Shown: one piece after another, positions 23,064 through 33,783 of the stretch
How the letters are laid out: each line of letters opens with the position of its first letter
Numbering within the stretch: the stretch's first letter is position 1
From: Cylindrobasidium torrendii FP15055 ss-10
Lineage: Eukaryota > Basidiomycota > Agaricomycetes > Agaricales > Physalacriaceae
DNA: 42,283 nt
NCBI GenBank assembly: GCA_000934385.1
Contig: KN880642.1
Coordinates: forward strand, 1-42,283
Direction: 5' to 3'
The notes under the pieces: model-generated
Told to the model about the DNA's origin: nothing
The model's input: only the letters and a program-made list of their open reading frames with translations
Databases searched by the model: none
Position numbers and translations under genes: made by a program

Positions 23064-24317
23064 ATGTCGGTGTTGAGGCGGGCTCCTCGACTGCGATTAT
23101 ATCACTCCACCACTACGAAATACTCGCCGTTAGACGACTCAGGTACTCCGAGGCCAACAGCGACTGTGCGCGCGACATGGAGGAAGCAGCTCACCCGCCT
23201 TTTGAAGGATGAAGCACACAAATACCCAGAAACTATCAAGGAATGTGTCTTGAATCCGCACTTGAATATTCCTCCTTCAGAAGGCGTGGCACCTGCGCGT
23301 TTGCCTCTGATGTCCATTGCCCACCGGTTCATCCGACAACGCAAGCCTCTACAGGCATTCCAGGCGTTACACACATTGGCAAGACTCGGGCTCATTACGC
23401 CGAGCATGCTGCGAACTTACTCACTGGCCATCGACAATCTTCTTTCCCGAGCATCCGTTGTGGACCAAGGGTCGCGGCCAATCAACTACAACGAAAGACT
23501 CTCCACCGACGTTTCTGACAAGTGGTTGAGGAAGGCCATGAAGTTATACATCGATGCAGGGCAACCGTCTGGATTCGCGCGAACGGCAATCGTTACGAAG
23601 CTACTACAATGCAGAGAATTCTATATGGCCACCACAGTGTTTGCGCATGGCATCCTACGAGACCCTCCTCATACCATGCCTCCAAATGCACAGCATCCTC
23701 TACAAGACCTCCTTGGACTTTTGCTTTCTGTTCTCGGCCATGAGACGCGAATAGCCGACAGACACGTCCGTAAGCAGTGTGCACAATCCCTCTGTACATT
23801 GGGCGTCCTTCTGCAAATGCGTGTATACCCCGTTGGATTGGACCTTTCTCCGCTCCTAGACGCACTCTTCAAGGCACGGCGGGCGACATACGATGTAGAG
23901 GCGCCGACTGTGATAGTCCAGGATACACGGGAGATGGACTTCGAAACGCGCGTTCGGCAGTCGGTGAAGGTCTTTGCAGATATCATTCTTCGTTCATTGG
24001 CAAAAAGCACTCCAAAAACGCAATTAACACTCCCGGCGCTGCAAACCCTGGTGGCCCGGTCCTGCGACGCATGGGATGAAGGCAGGACAGAGAAATTGTG
24101 GAATGTCCTTGTTCGTCGGTTTGTGCGTAACACGAAGGATCCAGCGGTAGTAGATGGGATGGGCGCCATCGCAGGCGTGCGAATGTTGATTCGGACAATG
24201 CCCGGGCTGCAAAGGTTTGATAGAATAATTGCAAAGAACAAAGCGCTATTAGACGACCCAGGGAATAGAGGGATGGATAGTGTAGAAGAGGCGTTCAATG
24301 CGATATTTGCATATTGA
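23064..24317 (+). CDS. Probable mitochondrial helical protein of unknown function
   Basis: An uninterrupted frame of 417 residues from ATG 23064 (cgttcATGTC). The N terminus MSVLRRAPRLRLYHSTTT is rich in Arg and Ser without acids and contains RLRLYHS, resembling an R-3 type mitochondrial presequence cleavage site. The body is predicted helical, with repeat-like segments (RKPLQAFQALHTLARLGLI, CREFYMATTVFAHGIL) resembling tetratrico/pentatricopeptide-type pairs, but spacing is irregular and I do not claim a PPR domain. No catalytic motif is seen. A single-exon gene is unusual beside its intron-rich neighbours, yet the length and codon use argue it is real. A role in mitochondrial gene expression is only a guess from the architecture. 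Confidence 0.75.
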   Translation: MSVLRRAPRLRLYHSTTTKYSPLDDSGTPRPTATVRATWRKQLTRLLKDEAHKYPETIKECVLNPHLNIPPSEGVAPARLPLMSIAHRFIRQRKPLQAFQALHTLARLGLITPSMLRTYSLAIDNLLSRASVVDQGSRPINYNERLSTDVSDKWLRKAMKLYIDAGQPSGFARTAIVTKLLQCREFYMATTVFAHGILRDPPHTMPPNAQHPLQDLLGLLLSVLGHETRIADRHVRKQCAQSLCTLGVLLQMRVYPVGLDLSPLLDALFKARRATYDVEAPTVIVQDTREMDFETRVRQSVKVFADIILRSLAKSTPKTQLTLPALQTLVARSCDAWDEGRTEKLWNVLVRRFVRNTKDPAVVDGMGAIAGVRMLIRTMPGLQRFDRIIAKNKALLDDPGNRGMDSVEEAFNAIFAY

Positions 24318-24695
24318 GGCGTACATGTTCTTCAACAAGAGTCTAGCTGACAATTCGGTTTTGTTCAGCGGTCTAAAGCAGGCCAATTATTGTCCGGTGA
24401 TGTCCGTATAGTAATTTATATGCCTGTGTTAGAATGGCATCACGATGTATTGTTACACACCTCTGTGTGCTTTGGCATGTCGACGCCGCTTTGAAACGTG
24501 CTTCGGCGATCGCTGCCAGTCGCTCTCCCTCCTGACCTCGACAAGTGCTCTGCTCGTCCAGTTTCAACGGGCTCTCGGCCAGGCCACAGTAGAAGGACGA
24601 GCTCACACACCCACAAAACTCACATCTACTGCCTTTTTACGAACCAAACTCACGATCTTTACGACCTGCGATACTATCCAAAGGAATAACCGAAG
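24318..24695. other. Intergenic region (3' and promoter)
   Basis: A 378-bp gap between the gene ending at 24317 and the TMEM184-like start at 24696. It holds the terminator of the first gene and the promoter of the second. No gene or clear regulatory motif is seen. Confidence 0.5.
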
Positions 24696-27600
24696 ATGGC
24701 AGAGGACGACGCTGCAGTGTGCCCAGAGACTCACGGAATAGATGGACCGTCCCTATTTCAGAATGGGGATTTCGTATTCCAAGGTGCGTTAGCCGCCTGA
24801 ACTGGTAATATGACACTCACCGAGATATCCGTAGCTCATCATGTAGGCTAGCGATTTCGATGCACAGGATGGAAAGCTCACCGACTGGACAGGTCGGCTG
24901 GATTATTGCATCCTTCTTCACTGTCGTGGCCACAGTAACCTCAGCTTGGTTGATATGCAAGCATTTGATGTGGTACACCAATGTGAGCGGTTTGCACTGG
25001 TATATCCAGTCATTTACCAGTTTCCCACAGAAACGAGAACAGAGATGTATGGTCGCACGTCAAATCGAATAATACATTCCAACCTATTCCCAGATATCAT
25101 CCGGATTCTACTTCTCGTCCCAGTCTACGCCATCGTCAGCCTGCTATCATACTTCTTCTGGGTGCGTTCTGCAAAATCTCTTCTCAAGCATCTTTAATCC
25201 TGTCTAGAATCATTCGACCCCCATTATCCTGCTTCGTGACATGTACGAATCTACCGTACTCACAGCGTTCTTCTACCTTCTACTCGCCTACTTGTCCCCG
25301 GACCCTGCAATTCAGCGGGTCATCTTCCTCTCGAAGGGCCTGTCAAAGGAAAACGACCGCATTGCCCGCGTCACCGGAGACAAGCTCAAGAAGTGGGTGT
25401 TCCCACTGGGATTCATCAAGTGGAAACCTAGCGACGGTCTTTCCTTCCTACAGTGCATGAAATGGGCTATACTACAGTACTGTGTTCTCCGTCCTCTCTC
25501 AACCCTTGCTGCCGTCGTTTTGGACTACATGGGTCTCTACTGTGAAGCCTCTTGGGGTCTGGGATGGGGTCACGTCTACGTACGGGAGAACATTCAATGG
25601 CAAACAGATACTCATTAATATTTTCTACAGCTCACCCTCATCGTTTCCATCTCTGTCACGGTGGCGATGTATTGCTTGATTCAGTTATATGTCGTGGTTT
25701 CAGACGACCTGAAGCCATACCGGCCTCTGCTCAAACTTTTCGCGATCAAGGCTGTCGGTGAGTTCATCTGTTTGCTTTGTTGCTTCCATTACTCACTCTG
25801 CCCAGTCTTTTTGACGTTCTGGCAAGCTTCGTTCCTTTCTCTGTTGACCATGTTCGATGTCATCAAAGATGTCAGTTTTTTTGTTCACTTAACGCCATGA
25901 AGCCTCGTGCTCAAGTTACTTGCAGACCAAATACATGACTGCAGAAGACATCAACATCGGAATAGGTGCACTTCTCGAGACCTTTGAAATGATGCAAGTA
26001 TACCAGTATCTCCCAGAAGATCTTGCTTACGTTCCACAGGTTGTTTGGTTTTCTACACATTCGCGCCTTCTCGTATCACCCATACCGACCATTCCATGAC
26101 CCAAAATCAAGCGACCCGGCCCCTCAGCGTACACCGATGCTACGATCATTCCTGCATGCCATGGACTTCCGCGAGACGTTCAGGGAGATCTGGCAAGGGT
26201 GGAAGTACATGTGGTCGAAAATGCGTAGACGCGAGCCTAAACAAGACCAAGGCGCGCGCCGAGCAGCACACTACCACAGCGCCTTTGGGAAGTCACGCCC
26301 AGATGGAATACACAACGCGATTCAGGTGACCAAGTCGACCATTGTGGAGAAACACATCGACCCCAAGAAGTATAGCATCGAGAGAGAATCAGCAACGCTA
26401 CCAGCTGTTCACGCTGACATTGATGCGGAGGAGCAGACGGAGCGTATTTGGCTTGGAATTGGTGATGATTATGGCTACGGAATCCAGCGGGAGAAGAGTG
26501 AAGGTCTCGAGGCTCAGATTCAATCTGAGCTAGAGAAGCGTGGGTATGGCACTCGTACGTCGTGTTCAACTACTTTTCCCATTCCCCGTGCTGACACTTT
26601 TCAGATATTCCTGGTCGCGGACATATCAAAGCTGGCTACCGAGAAACACCTGCTCCGGCGGCGCACGCTCAGCAGCGATCATGGTGGCGAAATATCTACA
26701 ATCGTATATCCACTTCGGGGACGAATGATGACGCCGATGGACGCTTGTCGCTGCCTCCCAGTAACCAACGTAAGTCAAAGAGGAATGATGGATCCCGTCG
26801 AGCCTCCTGCGACATCAACGACGAACGCCGGCGATTAGTGCAGCAGACCCCTGGCTATGACGACTATGACTTCGAAGACCCGCCCCCTCCCAGTCTTATC
26901 CGAAAGAGCCTTGGCCAACCTCAGCGCGTCCACGACTACAAGCAAGATATGAATGGGATTCAAGCTGATGAGTATGGTTATTATGGAATGCAGCCACAGA
27001 CAAGGGAAATGCGCTCTCCTCCGAGAGTATCTTCGCTGCTGCCCCCGCAGACAAGGTCTCCACCTCACCAGCCACGTTCACCACCGCCCGAGATACGCCA
27101 ACAACCACCTAGCACAACGGATTTACACGCACCATCTCTAGCATTGTCTACAGAAAATTTCTGGAATCGTATGTTCCCGAGAAGTGCGGACCACACGCCT
27201 ACGGTGGAATACGGGCAAGGTAGAGATACGCCTTCGATGTATGAGTTTGGAATCGCGGGGGAGAGGCACACTCATGTTCAGGCCGCGGTGAGCGTTGGGC
27301 CCAGCGTATCTGGACACATTGTCCACGGAGGCGATGAGGATATGCAAGTTGGGACACAGAGATCTCATAGAAGAGAATCAGCCTTTCATCGAGGAGAAGG
27401 AAATGCTTCACCTCCGCGCCCTCCATCGCCAATCCCTCAGCCGCATTCGCCACTGCTTCAACATCTGGCGATGGCTGACGGTTCGCCAGCACCAGCCACC
27501 CGAAGCCTTTCTCCCACGACCCGCTCTCCTCCCCACGTTTCTCATCCACCTCTGGCCAGAGACTCGCCACCAAAGCGTTCCGAGGCGATCCGACGGAACT

Positions 27601-28286
27601 CTGCCCAACTTGAATACCATCATCAACCTAAATCGTCCGCGTCAGGGCCCAATCGTCGGTACAGTGCACCATACCCCCAACATGCGTATAACCCACAGTC
27701 GCCACCCCGGCATGCGTATCCTCAGGCAGCAACCAGGCAGGTGCATTCCCAAGCGGCGCCTCGACCAGGCGCATACGTCCAACCACCGCCGCCGCGTCCA
27801 CCTCACGCTCCAGGACCGGCGCGACATGTTCAGCAAGGACATTCACCACATAATTTACCGCAAGAATTCCCGAAGGGAAGCCCTCCGCGCCTGAATGTTG
27901 GGATGCAGTATAGCCCAGATAGCGCAGACGGTAGTATGATGCAGCCCTTGTTTTCGGGGACAAGAGAGCATGACAAATATTGGCAGGCGCGCGACCAGGA
28001 TAGGCGTCTGCCTGATCTTGGGATGAGCAGGGAGGATGTCTCAAGATATCCTATTAGCCTTTCGCCGGACCAAGATGACGAGAGAGCGTGGGCGCAGCAG
28101 CGGCGCGCGCAGTCGCCTCCTGGGCAACTCTATAACGAGGCGTCTGGACGGATGCATAACGAGACACCGGGCCAGTTGTACAGCGAGACTCCTGGACGAT
28201 TGTATAACGAACCACAACGACCTCATCAACGACAGAGGGACTATCAAGGACCTCAACCTCACGACGACGGCCGCCCCCGGCGGTAG
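24696..28286 (+). CDS. TMEM184/DUF300 family membrane protein with long disordered tail
   Basis: Ten exons: 24696-24783, 24852-24982, 25031-25046, 25094-25161, 25208-25579, 25631-25757, 25806-25870, 25926-25993, 26040-26554, 26605-28286. They sum to 3132 nt and 1043 residues. Residues about 40-335 form the DUF300/TMEM184 (organic-solute-transporter alpha-like) seven-helix domain. Landmarks are YTNKREQRYIIRILLLVPVYA, LLRDMYESTVLTAFFYLL, and TKYMTADDI-like TKYMTAEDINIGIGALLETFEMM. The remaining 700 residues are Pro/Ser/Gln/His-rich and disordered, ending in near-repeats of YNE-TPG. Exon 3 is a 16-nt microexon. Intron 8 (25994-26039) starts GCAAGT and is a GC-AG intron: only this join restores the frame into LFGFLHIRAFSYHPY. 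The family may transport organic solutes or act in vacuolar/endosomal membranes; the role of the tail is unknown. Confidence 0.88.
25994..26039 (+). other. GC-AG intron (46 nt)
   Basis: Intron 8 of the TMEM184-like gene. The donor reads AT|GCAAGT, the standard GC-type donor, and the acceptor is CCACAG|G. A GT donor two bases later exists only in the wrong phase, giving a frame that loses the conserved LFGFLHIRAF block. The GC form keeps the frame and the expected length. Confidence 0.8.
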
Positions 28287-28766
28287 CACCCAGGTAGCAC
28301 CTAATGAAATGTTAATGACTTGTCACGCTTGCTGCTTGATGATACTGGCTTGGTTTTGATTTATACCTTTTTCTTCTCTGGGTATGTGAGTTCGAACGTT
28401 GCGAGCGTACATACGTACATGCTGTACGCTGTTTTTATTGCATAATCTAGTTGTAGAGTAGTTATTCGGATTTGTTGTAACCCTGTGATCCAGACTTCGG
28501 GGCCAGTGAAAGCCGAGATACCTGTTGAACGGTCGAAGGCTGCAATTGCAAGCTCTGTGTGTCCAAACAATTGGGAGAGCATCACTTGTTCCCTTCGCGG
28601 CACGCGTCCCGAACTGCGTTGATATGGATCAACGGCAGTCTGCAGATCAGTCGCGTGTTGGTCGCGTACTCCGATGGCAAAAGCTTGACTATTTTGATAC
28701 ATGTCGCAGCCTACTTTCCAACACTCGACGCCGTTGTGATGGAGCTGTTCTTCCTTTCTCTCAGCC
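28287..28766. other. Intergenic region (3' and promoter of the seven-helix array)
   Basis: A 480-bp gap. Its last 200 bp partly resembles the region before the second array gene (both contain a gttccctt...gcgt..tatggatca block and a similar stretch before the ATG), so promoter sequence was duplicated with the genes. An antisense frame at 28361-28768 has no supporting features. Confidence 0.5.
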
Positions 28767-29984
28767 ATGAATAACTACCTGGGCACCAACATCACTCTGT
28801 CAGTGCTCTATGGTGTGTGCATTGGGCTCAGAATTTCGAATGCATGATTTGATGCGAGACCTGCAGTGCCATACGCTTTGTTGCTCGTACTTGCCTTGCA
28901 CCGCACGCGTCTACGGGTGAAGTCTCAACGTACGTCGGTCCTCTATCTTCCCGAAGCAGCCTGGACAATGTGTTTATCTTCCTCAGCATCGAACATATAT
29001 TCCGCGCATCGACAAAACGTATTGGGCGGCGCGACATTGTCATGGTCGTACATCGTGCTTATTGCGGCCGTGGTACTCATGTTCATATTCACCACGGTCG
29101 CAATGGTCTTTCGATGGATCATTTTCTATATGGACCACCTATACGATGATATGTCTGTACTGACCATGCTACTCGTCGCGCAAGTTCCTCTGTTGATGAT
29201 GGGCTTGAATGTCTTGTTGGCGGATATCATTTTGGTACGTCCATGTCAAGTTGTACAGGTCGGCATCAAGTTGAATCTGAGGAAGATATGGAGATCTTGG
29301 ATCATCCATGGACGGGCAGTCTGGGTCGTTCTTTTCCCTTCAATAGGTGTGGTAGCAGACATCGGTGCATATCGAGGCTCTGCGCATTCTGTAGCCCATT
29401 CTAATGACTTTTCAGTTGGCCTTGTCCTCACGTTTACGGAGCGCACCAAACCGACTACATTCTCTGCTCTCGCTCTACCTGTCCTATTTCCCGCTATTTC
29501 CCTTGTCGTGACAGGCTATTGCACTATCGTAATTGCAATCCGAATCATGCGCCTCAACCGCCTGCAGGGAGGCGCATTCTGGGCAGCGGCACCTGTGCTA
29601 CAAATCATCGTCGAGTCCGCCATGCTATACAGCGCCGCTCTGGTCCTTGACATCCTCTCCGTATTTGTGGTCGCCAGACTGAACGAATACAGCCAAGTTT
29701 TGGTTCTCGTCACAGCAGTGAGTCTAAGGCTCTCTTTTGTGTAATATACCCTAAACGGACATTAGGGAATGTGTCCAACATGGATTTTGACGAGGATAAT
29801 ATCCGGGCAGTCATCTGGAGAGGATAATCGCGTCGCGTTGACGGATTTCGACTCACGAACAGACGAAACCACAGCATTAGAGATGCTCCGAAAGGCGTCC
29901 AGATCATCAGCTACCAGCTCAGAAGATGATGTGAAAGAAGGTAGTAGGATACTACACTCTCGTCCAGATAGCCTCAGGAATTAG
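28767..29984 (+). CDS. Seven-helix membrane protein, array copy 1
   Basis: Six exons: 28767-28812, 28867-28929, 28987-29234, 29286-29364, 29416-29717, 29766-29984, totalling 957 nt and 318 residues. Seven hydrophobic segments appear: about residues 9-28, 55-79, 96-119, 130-150, 160-190, 205-232 and 236-257. Landmarks are SNIYSAHRQNVLGG, LLADIILIWRSWIIHGRAVW, the VESAMLYSAALVL helix and GMCPTWILTRIISGQ. This is an expanded family of uncharacterised agaricomycete membrane proteins with a GPCR-like layout; ligand and function are unknown, and the GPCR label is inference. The C-terminal tail is polar and acidic (DFDSRTDETTALEML). All six exons have counterparts in the next two genes. Confidence 0.85.
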
Positions 29985-30747
29985 TGGGAATTGGTGCTAC
30001 GACGTACACAAGACTTGAAAGGAGCCAATGACACACGCATTTCGTACGAGCATGGACCAGAAGGCCTACCTCAATTGACGAGAAGGATTGTCCGTATGTC
30101 CGCATGGAAGGCGAGTACACGCAGAATCCCGCTGAGTCCTTATTGACATTCCTCCCAGCTGGACAGTGGGCTTGGAAGGGGAATCGCTCGACGCTTGTAT
30201 CCTGGTCCGGTCTGTTTGATGCAAGTCGTGAATTCCAGTGCTTAGCGAAGGCTGTATGATAATATGCTTGAGTTTATGTGCTCAAGAACCAGCAACCTGC
30301 CTGTCATGTTCCCTTGGGGGAACGCGTCTCGAAATGCGTCGATATGGATCATTCAAGGTCAGATTATTGGTAGAACCACTTGGAATCATCGTCACACATG
30401 CGTAGTGCGATGCATATGCACCCAGCTAAGATAGAGATCAAGCGCCAAGCGCCAAAGTAACGGTGATGAGGCGCTGCTTACGGTCACAGTTTTTACTGCT
30501 GGAGAAATCACCCAAAAATTCGAGCGTCTTAAAATGCGCCGACAGTCAATACAAGATGCTCTTCCTGGCTTTCTGTCGGTTCCAAATATTGATTTCTGAA
30601 GCCTATGAACTTCCCAACGATATCTGCGGTTTTCGTCACGTTATAGTCGCCTGATGTGGCCAGAAGCGCTTGACTTCTATCTCGTGCTTGTCGTAGCCCG
30701 CTTATCAGCACTCGTTCTGACAGGACCACTCTTTCTTTGCTTCAACC
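29985..30747. other. Spacer between seven-helix copies 1 and 2
   Basis: A 763-bp spacer. Its start and end resemble the equivalent flanks of the neighbouring copy, as expected after tandem duplication. The middle has no open frame with support. Confidence 0.5.
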
Positions 30748-31855
30748 ATGGACAACTCCCCAGGTGCCACTATCACCCTTACAGTGCTCTATGGTATGTC
30801 CAATTTTGTGTTACACTCGAAAGCAACTGTTTGATTTGTCTGTAGTGCCATACGCTATGTTGCTTGTGCTTGCCTTGCATCGTGCGCGTCTGAGGGTGAA
30901 GTCACAACGTACGTCGTTTCTCATCTTTCTGAAGCATTACCCTTCATGCATTCGTTTTCCTCAGCGTCAAACATATATTCCGCGCATCGACGAAACGTGC
31001 TAGGCGGCGCGGCGCTGTCATGGTCGTACATCGCGTTTATTGCGGCAGTAGTACTCATGTTCATATTCACCACGGTCGCAATGGTCCTCCGGTGGACACC
31101 GTTTGGCGGATTTTCTATTCTGATGATGGGCTTGAACGTCTTGCTAGCGGATGTTATTCTGGTACGTCCATGTCCTTTGAATTCTACAGGCTGGCATCGA
31201 ATTGAACTCCAGAAAGATATGGAGATCTTGGATCATCTATGGAATGGCAGTCTGGGTTATTCTTCTCCCCTCGATAGGTGTGGTAGCAGACATCGGTACA
31301 TCAATGCCTGGCCTTTCAAAACCCTTGCTAACGCCTCATCAGTCGGCCTTATTCTCACATTGACCCCAGATGACCCGACTGGGTTTTCTGCTGTTGCTCT
31401 TCCTATCGAATTTCCTGCTATTTCCTTCCTTGTGACTGGCTATTGCACCATCGTAATTGCAATCCGAATTGTGCGTATCAACCATTCGCAAGGTGCCGCA
31501 TTCTGGGCGGCGGCGCCTGTGCTGCAAATCATCGTCGAGTCTGCTCTGCTGTACAGCGCCGCGCTGGTCTTTTACATTCTCTGCTATTTTCTTTTCTCCA
31601 ACCTAGGCGAATACGGTGAAGTTCTGATTCTTGTCACAGCGGTGAGTACAAGATTATCTTCTGTCTGAGCAACGTATCCTGATTGGACCTTAGGGAGCGT
31701 GTCCTACATGGATTTTGACGAGGATAATATCCGGACAGTCGCCTGGAGCGGAAAACCGCGTCGCTTTGACAGACTTCGACTCACGAGCAGACGAAACTAT
31801 AGCAGTAGAACTCCGAAGGACGTCAACATCATCGGCCACTAGCTCAAAAGAATAA
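30748..31855 (+). CDS. Seven-helix membrane protein, array copy 2 (internally shortened)
   Basis: Six exons: 30748-30793, 30846-30908, 30965-31161, 31217-31295, 31343-31641, 31694-31855, totalling 846 nt and 281 residues. Exons 1, 2 and 4 have exactly the same lengths as in copy 1, and exon 5 is one codon shorter. Exon 3 is 17 codons shorter: the loop and half-helix that copy 1 has before LLMMGLNVLLAD is replaced by TPFGGFSI. The tail stops earlier, after SATSSKE, although the sequence downstream still resembles the coding tail of copy 1. The protein keeps the VESALLYSAALVF and GACPTWILTRIISGQ landmarks. The third helix may be shortened, so folding or function could differ. Otherwise as copy 1. 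Confidence 0.82.
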
Positions 31856-32647
31856 GCAGAAGGAGAAAGTAGGATACATCATACTACACTCTCATCCAAG
31901 AGGGCCAAATAATGAGTCGGCACTGGTGCTCCTTACGACGGACACGAGACTTAGAAAAGGTCAATAATATCATTTATGTACGTTGGTCTAGTGCATGAGC
32001 GCATCGATTCACCTGAAGAGTGATTGCCAGCTATTGCAAGAAGTGGTGAATGTCTGAATAGTTACAGTCAACACTGATTGGCAGCTGGTTAGGCTTGCTC
32101 ACTGCCTTCCAGCGCTATTTGAATGGAATAGAAACCCTTCACCGCTTGTAGCATGGGTCAGGAGTACAGGACAGGACAGTTTATATTGGAAATTGTAGAT
32201 CAAAATGCTTAGTCAATCATCGATCAACATCAGGCCGCCGGCGCCGAATCCCGATACTCTGCCAGCGACAATGAATGTGGCCGATACCCCAGCCACCTCA
32301 TCTCCCAAACGAATCCTGCAACAGAAGTCTAATTTCAGGTGACAGGATGTTCTCAGGAAGCGGTTGGAACCATTCAAAAGCTGCGATGCACTGATACCTG
32401 AATTGGGCACTAGTGAATATTTGAATGTCCAACTCATCGCGCTCGGAGGCGTGACTGCATGGAATGCTAGACCGTCTTCTACAATAGTATTGTGGAGTTC
32501 ACAAGCAGGGGCGCCGCACCACGTCTTGCCTTGCATCCGCTGGAGCCTCATGTTGCCCGCTTTATTTTTCTAATAAAACGTAGCCTCACCGTTTTTGTCG
32601 GCTAACAACTGTCTTGTCTCCCAAATCCAATCAACTGCCATACTATC
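31856..32647. other. Spacer between seven-helix copies 2 and 3
   Basis: A 792-bp spacer with no convincing gene. Its first part is the former coding tail of copy 2, still similar to the last exon of copy 1. A minus-strand frame at 32213-32551 lacks any supporting motif. Confidence 0.5.
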
Positions 32648-33783
32648 ATGGGCAGCTGGCACAAGAAATTCAATCTGGCCTCCATCATCACGCTTTCTGT
32701 TCTATATGGTCGGCCTCCGCACTCATACCTGTACATGTCCTTGATGCGCTCTCTGTAGTGCCGTACACTATCTTGTTTTGCATAGCATTGTGGAGGGCGT
32801 GGCTACGTACGAAATACAAGCGTACGTCGCTTGGCATTTGTTGCAAGACATTGGCTGACGTTAATGCTACCTAGCTTCCAACATGTATTCTGCGCACAGG
32901 CAAAAGGTTCTTGCAGGCAGCACTCTGTCGTGGTCCTATCATGTCTTCATTGCGGCGGTTGTCCTTATGTTTGCGTCCACGACGGCATCCCTCGTCACCC
33001 TCTGGGTGAAAGAGCTTTCTCGCACTCCCATTTCGCAGATACCATTGGCCGTCACACTAACTATGATGGCCATGAACATTTTAATTGCAGATATAATTCT
33101 GGTGCGTCACGTCTAGCATATTCGTTAGTTACTACACTAACATATTCCTCTGAATCAGACGTGGAGATGCTGGATTATTTATGGGAAGTATATCTGGATC
33201 ACCATCCTCCCAGTATTAGGCGCCAGTGGTGAACTTGGTCAGTCAAATGCTTGACGAGGGTGCCACCAATTGCTAACATCATACTTGGCCCTTCTTATTC
33301 TCATCACAATGAACCGTGGGGGAAAGGCCATCAACGTAATGCTCTCTGCGCTGTCCTTTTCTGTAACCGCCTACTGCACGACCGCAATCACCATCAGGAT
33401 GCTACGACTCAATCGACTCGAGGGTCGCAATCCGTGGACTATCAGTCCAACCCTGGCGATACTCGTCGAGTCTGCTTTGCCGTACACTGCAACTCTTCTG
33501 TTCTGCATTATCACAACCGCAGTTGGCGATCAGAACCTGTCCAGAATCGCACAAATAATCTTGTTTGTCATGGCGGTGAGACTCAACTACATAGCATTGA
33601 AGGATGATGCTCAATGTTCAATAGGCGGTGTGTCCTACGTGGATCATGGCGAAGATACTCCGTGGAAGGCAGTCCGTGGATGCAGACAAGGTGCTGCTAG
33701 CAGAGTGCGAGACAGTCGTCGGGCCAGGAAGTAGTGGTGATACGGAGACACTGCGACCAGACTCTCCCGTCACAAGTGTCTAA
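32648..33783 (+). pseudogene. Seven-helix membrane protein, array copy 3, probably disrupted
   Basis: Exons homologous to the other copies: 32648-32708, 32759-32821, 32875-33101, 33159-33236, 33285-33575 (start approximate) and 33625-33783. Motifs SNMYSAHRQKVLAG, TWRCWIIYGKYIW, VESALPYTATLLF and AVCPTWIMAKILRG show the same family, more diverged. The fourth intron starts normally (G|GTCAGT at 33237) and has a CTAAC branch-like site at 33272. At the place where copies 1 and 2 have CAG, this copy has ATAC, so no AG acceptor is present. The reading frame after it is also shifted. No alternative splice keeps both frame and the conserved helix, so I call this a likely pseudogene. If translated in full it would be about 290 residues. 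Confidence 0.65.

Noticed and set aside
27295..27894. 199-codon plus-strand open frame inside the TMEM184-like tail
   Set aside because: It is an alternative frame of low-complexity Pro/His-rich coding sequence; the conserved domain upstream fixes the other frame.
28361..28768. 135-codon minus-strand open frame beside the seven-helix array
   Set aside because: It covers the duplicated promoter region of the array genes, is not conserved before the second copy and has no motif.
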